Made by a program: the position numbers and the translations under genes. A stretch of DNA of 13,786 nucleotides, from positions 1 to 13,786 of the forward strand of contig JBMOJH010000091.1 of NCBI GenBank assembly GCA_049316905.1, read 5' to 3'. Below, in pieces: positions 1 through 8,351 of the stretch. Each line of letters begins with the position of its first letter. Position 1 is the stretch's first letter. A model generated the notes under the pieces. That model did not search any database. It was not told where the DNA came from and saw nothing but the letters and a program-made list of their open reading frames with translations. This DNA comes from CAIPVR01 sp049316905 (GTDB taxonomy: Bacteria > Actinomycetota > Acidimicrobiia > Acidimicrobiales > Microtrichaceae).

Positions 1-1836
1 GTCGGCCCACAGTGCGGCGTACAGGAAGTTGCAGCCCAACGGCACCGGCGACACGAACATGTTGTGCAGGTTCAGGCTGATCGGCCCGATCTCCACGTCG
101 GGCTGCAGGATGGTGCGGGCCGTGTCGTTCACGTCCACCGCGGCGTAGATGGCGGCCGAGGCGTCCACCTTGAACCGCCAGTAGCAGGGGACGATGCCGA
201 GCAGTGCGAACGGCACGCTGGCGTAGCCCTCCACGAGCCAGTCGTCGATGTTCACGCTCCCCTTGAGGCGGTACTCGTCGTCGGGACCGCTCGGGTTGCT
301 CGTCTGGCTCCAGTCGATGTCGACCGACGGGTTGTTGGGGTTCGAGTTGTTGATGTGGAACCCGAACCAACCCCAGTTGCCACCCTTCTTGCCGAGCACC
401 CAGTCGCTGGTGCCGTCCAGGCTGGAGAGGGCGTTCGACAGCGCCGGGTTCACCGCGCCCTTGATCGTGCTCTCGAGGTCGTCGCCGCTGACGCCGTTGT
501 CGTCCACCACCACACCGCGACCGGCCGAGACGCCGATGCCGCCGCCGGTGAAGGTCTGGCCGTAGCCCAGCGGGGCCGTGCCCAGGTGCACCGTGCGCAT
601 GTCGGCGCCGAAGAAGAAGCCCGGGGAGTCGGACAGGTTGGAGATGGTGGCCTTCACCTGGAACCCGGGTTCGGCGAGCGGGACGCCACCGGGATCCATC
701 GGGATGAAGGCCCGGAAGAAGGCCCGGCTGATCGGCGTGCCGGTCGGCAGGCCGAGATCCTCCTTGTAGCAGAGCACCTGCACCTGGCCGGACTGCACCG
801 GCTGGCCGGGGACCGCCTCGTACATGTACGGGCCGATGCCGTCGTAGTTGCTCACGATGTTGTTCGGCGTGTGGATCGTGATCCGGGCCCGGAGGTTCTC
901 CTGGATCGACAGCAACGGCAGCCCGAGCGTGTTCATGTCACCGAGGTGACCTTCCACGATGAAGTGGCGCTTGCCGCCGATGATCGTGGTCTGGAGCTGG
1001 CCCAGGTGGGTCGGGGTGCCGGAGGCCCCGGCGAAGGTGTTCTGGTACGGCGTGTAGATGGTCCCCGGTCGGAGGCCGGCGGCCGGTGCCGAACGGTTGC
1101 TGTCACGGTTGATGCAGGCGCCGATGGCCGGACCGCGGTCCTTGATGTCGGCCCAGATGACGGCGAACTGGGGGTCGCCCTCGCCCTCCGGCGGGACGTA
1201 GCCGGGGATGGCGTCGAGTTCCTCGAGCCGGCCGTCCGCGGCGAGCCGGGCCCGGAGGGCCTCCACCTTGGCCCTGGTCGCCGCGTAGGTCGACTGCACC
1301 GCGTCCACCGCCTGTGCCGAGCCCTCGGTGCGGGCCCAGGCCTCCGCGGTGGCCGAGTAGTCGAAGGCGTCCGAGCCGTCGGTCTGGGCAGCCTCCAGCT
1401 CGGGCAGCGACGGGGCGGCGAGTTCTGCGTCGAGGCGCTTCTTCTCGTCGGTGGCGCGCGCCGCGAGCGCCGCGGCCTCACGGGCCTTCGCCTCCTCCGC
1501 CGCGGCCTCCACCGCCTTCCGGTCGGCGTCGTTCTGGGTGACCTGGTCGGGATCGACCGGCCACTGGGCGTCCTTCGTGAGGATGTCACGCACGTCGGCC
1601 ACGATCCGGGCCCGCTCCTCGTCGGTGTCGCCGAACTGGGCGGTGAAGGCCGGGTCGTCGAGGAGCTTCGCCAGCTCCGGGTCGATGGTGGCGGGCACCG
1701 AGGTCGTGGTGGGTGGGGGTGCCGGGGCGCAGGCCGCGGCCCCCACGGCGAGGCAGACCACCGCGGCCGCCACCATCGTCCAGCGGCGCGGTCGTCGGGT
1801 GCGCCGGCGCGGCGCGGTTCGCTCGTTGCGTGTCAT
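1..1836 (-). CDS. Secreted, probably lipid-anchored protein of unknown function (C-terminus cut by window edge)
   Basis: An uninterrupted frame of 612 codons runs from ATG at 1836 off the left edge, so the C-terminus is missing. A good ribosome-binding site (GGAGGGGGA, 4 nt before the ATG) fixes the start. The N-terminus has an Arg-rich region, a hydrophobic stretch (about residues 20-35) and a lipobox-like AAAC with Cys36, followed by a Pro/Thr-rich spacer; this suggests export and lipid attachment. Residues 100-150 are rich in Ala, Glu, Lys and Arg and probably form a helical or coiled-coil stalk, as may 180-205. From about residue 240 the protein becomes Gly/Asn/Asp-rich and beta-like, with few Cys. 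I recognise no catalytic motif or named family. A candidate promoter (1924-1952) precedes it, so it is probably transcribed separately from the TetR gene upstream. The coding status is secure; the function is unknown. Confidence 0.85.
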   Translation of the reverse strand, partial: MTRNERTAPRRRTRRPRRWTMVAAAVVCLAVGAAACAPAPPPTTTSVPATIDPELAKLLDDPAFTAQFGDTDEERARIVADVRDILTKDAQWPVDPDQVTQNDADRKAVEAAAEEAKAREAAALAARATDEKKRLDAELAAPSLPELEAAQTDGSDAFDYSATAEAWARTEGSAQAVDAVQSTYAATRAKVEALRARLAADGRLEELDAIPGYVPPEGEGDPQFAVIWADIKDRGPAIGACINRDSNRSAPAAGLRPGTIYTPYQNTFAGASGTPTHLGQLQTTIIGGKRHFIVEGHLGDMNTLGLPLLSIQENLRARITIHTPNNIVSNYDGIGPYMYEAVPGQPVQSGQVQVLCYKEDLGLPTGTPISRAFFRAFIPMDPGGVPLAEPGFQVKATISNLSDSPGFFFGADMRTVHLGTAPLGYGQTFTGGGIGVSAGRGVVVDDNGVSGDDLESTIKGAVNPALSNALSSLDGTSDWVLGKKGGNWGWFGFHINNSNPNNPSVDIDWSQTSNPSGPDDEYRLKGSVNIDDWLVEGYASVPFALLGIVPCYWRFKVDASAAIYAAVDVNDTARTILQPDVEIGPISLNLHNMFVSPVPLGCNFLYAALWAD

Positions 1837-1923
1837 CGTCTCCCCCTCCGCGGCCCCCACGGCCGCACGGTTCGCCCCTCCGGGAATCGCCGTCCCGGGC
1901 CGGGCAGGTCGCCCGGCCGGTGC

Positions 1924-1952
1924 ATCACACCGACCGGAACTGGAACGGTCAA
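1924..1952 (-). promoter_or_regulatory. Candidate sigma-70-type promoter of the lipoprotein gene
   Basis: Reading the minus strand, TTGACC (1952-1947) is followed after exactly 17 nt by TGTGAT (1929-1924). The -35 box matches TTGACA at five of six bases and the -10 box matches TATAAT at four of six. Transcription would start near 1917 and give a leader of about 80 nt before ATG 1836. The -35 box overlaps the stop codon of the TetR gene (1949-1951). Prediction from sequence only. Confidence 0.5.
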
Positions 1953-2590
1953 TCCCGACTCGGCGACTCGGCGGCGGCCCGGAGATAGGGCGTGAGCATG
2001 GACGTCAGTTCGTCGAGGAGCTGCTCGTCGTCGAGGCCCATGCGTTCGCCGAAGTGGGTGGGCACGCCGATCGCCCGCTGGATGCCCGCGGCGGCGAGTC
2101 GGGCCGCGAACTCCGCCCGGACCAGGAACTGCCGGTCGTCGGCCCCGAACAGGGCCCCGAGGACCCGACCGAGGTCGCCGGTGATCTCCGAGCCGAGCGC
2201 CATGTACCGCTCGACCAGGGCCGGTTCACTGAAGATGGAGGTCATGACCTGCCCGTTGCGGCGCACGAACCGGAGGTAGGCGCCGAGCAGGGCCCGAACC
2301 ACCTCGTCCACCGTGCCGGACCGCTCGACCACCTCGCCGATCGCTGCCGTCGCGTCGGCGCGGGCTTCCTGCGAGTGGAGGTCGAACAGGGCGAGGAGGA
2401 CGTCCTCCTTGGTGGGGAACCGGGCGTAGAAGGAGCTCGGCGACACGTCGGCGGAGATGCAGATGTCCTGCACCGTGATGTCGCGGAAGGCGCGATCGGC
2501 CACCAGGTCCTCGGCCGCCCGGAGGATCCTCGCGACCGTCTCCCGGCTCCGCTGCTGCTTCGGGGGGACCACCCCCTTGAGCTGTTCCAT
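1949..2590 (-). CDS. TetR/AcrR-family transcriptional regulator
   Basis: A 213-residue protein of normal TetR length. The N-terminal DNA-binding domain is clear: helix 1 spans about residues 16-33, and the helix-turn-helix lies at about 37-58 with the family signature ISADVSPSSFYARFPTKEDV. The remaining helical part (about 75-205) is the variable ligand-binding and dimerisation domain, so the inducer cannot be read from sequence. The start is ATG at 2590. Its ribosome-binding site is only a GGGG run inside an inverted repeat (2596-2626). The gene is divergent from the S8 protease (151 bp between start codons) and lies upstream of the lipoprotein on the same strand. TetR proteins often control themselves and a divergent neighbour, so the protease is a plausible target, but this is inference. 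Confidence 0.93.
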   Translation of the reverse strand: MEQLKGVVPPKQQRSRETVARILRAAEDLVADRAFRDITVQDICISADVSPSSFYARFPTKEDVLLALFDLHSQEARADATAAIGEVVERSGTVDEVVRALLGAYLRFVRRNGQVMTSIFSEPALVERYMALGSEITGDLGRVLGALFGADDRQFLVRAEFAARLAAAGIQRAIGVPTHFGERMGLDDEQLLDELTSMLTPYLRAAAESPSRD

Positions 2591-2595
2591 GTCGC

Positions 2596-2626
2596 CCCCG
2601 CGGCACGTGCACCTCGCGCCGCGGGG
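2596..2626 (-). promoter_or_regulatory. Inverted repeat over the TetR-gene ribosome-binding site (possible operator or RNA hairpin)
   Basis: Perfect 8-bp arms CCCCGCGG (2596-2603) and CCGCGGGG (2619-2626) flank a 15-nt loop. The palindrome GCACGTGC (2603-2610) sits next to it, sharing one base with the left arm. In the mRNA of the TetR gene the 3' arm contains the only Shine-Dalgarno-like GGGG, 5-6 nt before the ATG, so the hairpin would hide it. As DNA the dyad could also be an operator. Both readings are inference. Confidence 0.45.
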
Positions 2627-2696
2627 AGGAGGGTACCGAGCGGTCCGATCGCGGGCGAACGGTCCGCGGGTCTGGCAGCCCGGCGGCGCAGTTCGC

Positions 2697-2702
2697 TAGC
2701 TT
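2697..2702 (+). promoter_or_regulatory. Candidate -10 box of the S8 protease gene
   Basis: TAGCTT fits the actinobacterial -10 pattern TANNNT and lies 39 bp before the GTG start. A weak -35 candidate, CTGGCA (2672-2677), is 19 nt upstream. Similar boxes (TAGCGT) precede the hydratase and hydrolase genes in this window, which supports the call. The ribosome-binding site GGAGGAG follows at 2731-2737. Confidence 0.4.
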
Positions 2703-2741
2703 GCCGGGCGGCATGGGATCCCGAATCATCGGAGGAGTCCC

Positions 2742-5381
<2,640 letters not shown>

Positions 5382-5391
5382 GCGCTTCCGC

Positions 5392-5439
5392 CGCTACGCA
5401 CCCGCCCGGGTTCTTGACGGGCCGGCCGGGTGCGTAGCG
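5392..5439. terminator. Long GC-rich inverted repeat after the protease gene; terminator and/or operator of the next gene
   Basis: Perfect 13-bp arms CGCTACGCACCCG (5392-5404) and CGGGTGCGTAGCG (5427-5439) enclose 22 nt, in which CCCG and CGGG can pair further. The left arm starts 10 nt after the protease stop codon, a usual place for a terminator. No T-run follows, as is common for actinobacterial terminators. The right arm contains most of the -10 box and the loop contains the -35 box of the hydratase promoter, so it could also act as a protein-binding dyad. Confidence 0.6.
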
Positions 5440-5440
5440 T
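5414..5440 (+). promoter_or_regulatory. Candidate promoter of the hydratase-hydroxylase operon
   Basis: TTGACG (5414-5419) and TAGCGT (5435-5440) are separated by 15 nt, slightly shorter than the usual 16-18. Transcription would start near 5447, giving a leader of about 28 nt that includes the ribosome-binding site GAGGAG (5464-5469). The promoter lies within the inverted repeat at 5392-5439. Confidence 0.5.
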
Positions 5441-5474
5441 GTCGGGACCCGAGTCATCCCTGCGAGGAGCGATC

Positions 5475-6509
5475 ATGATCACGGCCAACCCCGGCAACTT
5501 CTTCGAGGACTTCCGTGTCGGCCAGGTGATCGAGCACGCCACGCCGCGCACCATCACGGAGGGCGACCGCGCGCTGTACGGCTCGCTCTACCCGACCCGC
5601 TTCGCCATTCCGTCGTCCGCCCCGTTCGCGGCGTCCTGCGGTCTCGGGGGTGCGCCGATCGAGGAGCTGATCGGGTTCCACATCGCGTTCGGCAAGACGG
5701 TGCCCGACGTGTCGCTCAACGCGGTGGCGAACCTCGGCTACGCGGACTGCCGGTTCCACCGGTCGCTGCACGTGGGCGACACGCTGCGGACCTCGTCGGA
5801 GGTGATCGGCCTCAAGGAGAACTCCAACGGCAGGACGGGCGTCGTCTACGTGCGGTCCACCGCCGTGGACCAGGACGGCGACACGGCGATCGACTGGGCC
5901 CGTTGGGTGATGGTGAACAAGCGCGACACCGACGCGCCGGCGCCGGAGACCGTGGTGCCGGACCTCGTGCCTGTGGTGACGCCCGACCGCCTGGTGGTGC
6001 CCGACGGGCTTGATCTCTCCACCTACGACTTCGGCCTCGCGGGTGAGCCGCACCGGTGGGCCGACTACGAGGTGGGCACGAGGATTGACCACGTCGACGG
6101 GGTGACCCTCACCGACCCGGAACACATGATGGCGACGCGCCTCTGGCAGAACACGGCCAAGGTGCACTTCAACACCGAGGTGCGTCCCGATGGTCGCCGG
6201 CTGATCTACGGCGGCCACATCATCTCGATGGCCCGGGCCCTCTCGTTCAACGGGCTCGCCAACGCGCAGCTCGTGGTCGCGATCAACGCGGGGTCCCACA
6301 CGGCGCCCGCGTTCGCGGACGACACCGTCTACGCCTGGTCGGAGGTGTTGGACCGGGCCGAGACCTCGGCGCCGGGAGTGGGCGCGCTGCGACTGCGGCT
6401 GGTGGCCACGAAGGGTCGGGACGAGTCCATGACCCTCCGTGGCGAGGACGGCAAGTACGCCGAGGGCGTGCTGTTGGACCTCGACCTCTGGGCGCTCTGC
6501 CCGCGGTGA
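5475..6509 (+). CDS. mch: Mesaconyl-CoA hydratase (2-methylmalyl-CoA dehydratase), double hot-dog MaoC family
   Basis: A 344-residue protein, matching the roughly 340-350 residues of known mesaconyl-CoA hydratases. From memory of the Rhodobacter-type enzyme, several blocks are strongly conserved: GNFFEDFRVGQ and HATPRTITEGD near the start, FGKTVPDVSLNAVANLGY (about 75-92), WVMVNKRD, IDHVDGVT, and NTAKVHFN followed by YGGHIISMARALSFNGLANA. The N-terminal and C-terminal halves form the two hot-dog domains. Known enzymes reversibly hydrate mesaconyl-CoA to beta-methylmalyl-CoA in the ethylmalonyl-CoA pathway or the 3-hydroxypropionate cycle. None of the partner enzymes is in this window, so the physiological pathway here is inferred. 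ATG 5475 is chosen because GAGGAG precedes it; an upstream in-frame GTG (5430) lies inside the promoter. The stop overlaps the start of the next gene. Confidence 0.88.
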   Translation: MITANPGNFFEDFRVGQVIEHATPRTITEGDRALYGSLYPTRFAIPSSAPFAASCGLGGAPIEELIGFHIAFGKTVPDVSLNAVANLGYADCRFHRSLHVGDTLRTSSEVIGLKENSNGRTGVVYVRSTAVDQDGDTAIDWARWVMVNKRDTDAPAPETVVPDLVPVVTPDRLVVPDGLDLSTYDFGLAGEPHRWADYEVGTRIDHVDGVTLTDPEHMMATRLWQNTAKVHFNTEVRPDGRRLIYGGHIISMARALSFNGLANAQLVVAINAGSHTAPAFADDTVYAWSEVLDRAETSAPGVGALRLRLVATKGRDESMTLRGEDGKYAEGVLLDLDLWALCPR

Positions 6510-7414
6510 CCGTTCGCCCGGGCGCCCGCCGCCGGTCGCTGGCCCTGCACGGCGGGGTGCTGGTCGGCGCGGCCCTCGCCGTGGGGCTCGATCGGGGACT
6601 GCGGCGCGTCCGGGCGATCGACGCACCGTTGTCGGTCGGGGTCGTCTCGGCGGCCTGGTACGCCGTGGTCGCCGGGCTCGAGCGGCGCCGCCCCTACCGC
6701 ACCGGGTGGAACCGGTCCCGGGGCGGTGACGTGGCCGTGGACGCCGCGTCGATGACCTCGACGTTCGTCGCGAACCTGCTCTCGGCACCGCTCGGTGCCG
6801 CGATCGCTCGTCGGTCCGGGATCGACCTCCGCGTGCGCCGGCTGCCCGCCCCGGTCGCGGTGGCCATGTCCGTCCTGGCGTACGACCTGACGCACACGCT
6901 TCTGCACCGGCTGGGTCACGAGTGGGGGCCGGCCTGGCGGGTCCACTCGGTGCACCACAGTCCGACCCGCCTCTACTGGCTCAACGCCGCCCGGTTCCAC
7001 GTGGTGGAGGCGCTGCTCGACGGAGTGGTGGAGGGCGCGGTGCTGGGCGTGCTCGGGCTGAGCCGCGATCAGCACATCGGTCACCTCGCGGTTCGTGCCC
7101 TGTACGGGCAGTTGCAGCACTCCAACATCGATCTCGACAGCGGTCCGCTCGACCGCGTGTTCAGCACCCCCGACCTGCACCGTTGGCACCACTCGGTGGT
7201 CTACGAGGAGGGCGACACCAACTTCGGTGCCGTGACCTCGGTCTGGGACCAGCTCCTCGGGTCGTTCTTCCGCCCGGAGGGAGGTTTCGAGGGGGTCACC
7301 GGCGTCGGCCGCATGCCCGACTTCCCCACGGGCTACCGGGAGCTCCAGCTGGCGCCGTGGACCTGGCCCGAGATCAGGGAGCGCAACGCCGAGACCTGGT
7401 ACGCGCCGGCCTAG
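6506..7414 (+). CDS. Membrane fatty acid hydroxylase / sterol desaturase-family di-iron enzyme
   Basis: A 302-residue integral membrane protein. The histidine clusters that bind the di-iron centre are all visible: H130-x3-H134, H147-x2-H150-H151 (HSVHH) and H225-x2-H228-H229 (HRWHH), with further His at 193 and 205 (QHSN). Hydrophobic segments lie at about 11-30, 40-58, 82-100, 113-132 and 170-188. Family members use O2 to hydroxylate or desaturate lipids, sterols or carotenoids at the membrane; the substrate here cannot be told from sequence. GTG 6506 overlaps the hydratase stop TGA (GTGA), so the two genes are translationally coupled and probably co-transcribed. Its stop TAG (7412-7414) shares the palindrome CTAG with the stop of the convergent cyclase gene. 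Confidence 0.88.
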   Translation: MTVRPGARRRSLALHGGVLVGAALAVGLDRGLRRVRAIDAPLSVGVVSAAWYAVVAGLERRRPYRTGWNRSRGGDVAVDAASMTSTFVANLLSAPLGAAIARRSGIDLRVRRLPAPVAVAMSVLAYDLTHTLLHRLGHEWGPAWRVHSVHHSPTRLYWLNAARFHVVEALLDGVVEGAVLGVLGLSRDQHIGHLAVRALYGQLQHSNIDLDSGPLDRVFSTPDLHRWHHSVVYEEGDTNFGAVTSVWDQLLGSFFRPEGGFEGVTGVGRMPDFPTGYRELQLAPWTWPEIRERNAETWYAPA

Positions 7415-8238
7415 GGCAGGTCGTCGACGGTGGCCGGATCGCGGATCGAGCGGAGCTCGTCGTTGGTCGACGGTCGCGCGGGCTTGCGGGCGTAGAGCTC
7501 GAGGTCCGCGGCCCGGAGCGCCTCCTCGAGCGAGTCGCCGGCCCGGCAGTGCTGCCACCCGATCGTCACGGACCAGTCGATGCCGTCGTGGTCGAACTGC
7601 TTCCGCACCGGGTGGTCCGCGCCGGGCGCCGCGGGGACGACCACGGCGAACTCGTCGCCGCCCATCCGTGCGACCAGGCGCTCGGGGCCGACGTACTCGG
7701 TCAGCCAACCGGCGAGTCGTTCCAGTGCGGCGTCGCCCCCGACGTGGCCGTAGCGGTCGTTGATGGACTTGAAGGCGTCCACGTCGACCACGGCGATGTC
7801 GACCGCCCGGTCCGCCGTGCCCCCTTGCTGATCGATGGCGTCGAAGAACGCGCGACGGTTGGCCACTCCCGTCAGCGCGTCGGTGTGCGCCGCGTCCCAC
7901 AGGAGGTGCGAGGCGCGGTCGAGGCCGGCCGCCAGCCGCACGACGAACACCATCACCGGCGGCGCCACCAGTGCCGGGACCACGATGCTCATGGCCAGGC
8001 CGGGCCAGAAGGTGGGGTCATCCGCGCCGTAGAGGCTGACCATCATCAGGCTGACCAGCACTGCGGACAGGCCGACCGACAACCCGGTCATCATCACGAC
8101 GAAGCCGGCCACCCCGCGGCGGCGCACCTGGTCGAGCACCCACCGCTCCGCCCGTCCGAGCTGGAGCGCGCCCAGGTCGTCGTCGCCGTCCGCGCGGTTC
8201 CGTTCGACGCCCCGGGTGTGGCGAGGGGAGGGTGTCAC
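7411..8238 (-). CDS. Membrane-bound GGDEF diguanylate cyclase
   Basis: The enzyme would make cyclic di-GMP from two GTP. Numbering follows the longer form starting at GTG 8256: two transmembrane helices (about 50-77 and 86-110) and a C-terminal GGDEF domain (about 122-260). Visible motifs are DALTGVANRR (126-135), DVDAFKSINDRYGH (158-171) and an intact active site GGDEF (199-203), so catalysis is expected. The inhibitory I-site RxxD, which should lie five residues before GGDEF, is absent (GPER there). No periplasmic sensor domain is evident because the TM helices are joined by only a few residues. I prefer GTG 8238 (275 residues) as start: it has GGAG 5 nt upstream and lies about 28 nt below a TAAGGT -10 box. 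GTG 8256 has no ribosome-binding site. The target process is unknown. Confidence 0.92.
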   Translation of the reverse strand: MTPSPRHTRGVERNRADGDDDLGALQLGRAERWVLDQVRRRGVAGFVVMMTGLSVGLSAVLVSLMMVSLYGADDPTFWPGLAMSIVVPALVAPPVMVFVVRLAAGLDRASHLLWDAAHTDALTGVANRRAFFDAIDQQGGTADRAVDIAVVDVDAFKSINDRYGHVGGDAALERLAGWLTEYVGPERLVARMGGDEFAVVVPAAPGADHPVRKQFDHDGIDWSVTIGWQHCRAGDSLEEALRAADLELYARKPARPSTNDELRSIRDPATVDDLP

Positions 8239-8272
8239 GGGTGCTCCATCGACCACGTCGTCTGCCCGGTTG

Positions 8273-8278
8273 ACCTTA
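8273..8278 (-). promoter_or_regulatory. Candidate -10 box of the GGDEF gene
   Basis: Minus-strand TAAGGT fits TANNNT and would start transcription near 8266, between the two divergent genes. No convincing -35 box is seen. It supports the downstream start codon (GTG 8238). Confidence 0.3.
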
Positions 8279-8351
8279 CCGAAGCACGGTGAGTCCCGGG
8301 CGGCGGCCCGGTCCGGTGCCCCCGAACCTGTGGCCGCGCGAGGCTGAGCCC

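Noticed and set aside
64..1995. Long plus-strand open frames opposite the lipoprotein gene
   Set aside because: They are Arg/Gly/His/Val-rich antisense shadows typical of GC-rich DNA; the minus frame has a signal sequence, ribosome-binding site and natural composition.
5430..5474. Upstream GTG start for the hydratase
   Set aside because: It lies inside the promoter and dyad; ATG 5475 has a good ribosome-binding site and matches the family N-terminus.
5454..6788. A 444-codon minus-strand frame opposite the hydratase
   Set aside because: The opposite strand encodes a clear mesaconyl-CoA hydratase; this frame shows no domain.
8270..8275. TTGACC as a -35 box for the ATPase gene
   Set aside because: No TANNNT-like -10 box lies 16-18 nt downstream.
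8289..8351. Upstream GTG start for the ATPase
   Set aside because: The extra 21 residues are Pro/Arg-rich and unlike the family; ATG 8352 has GAGG at a proper distance.
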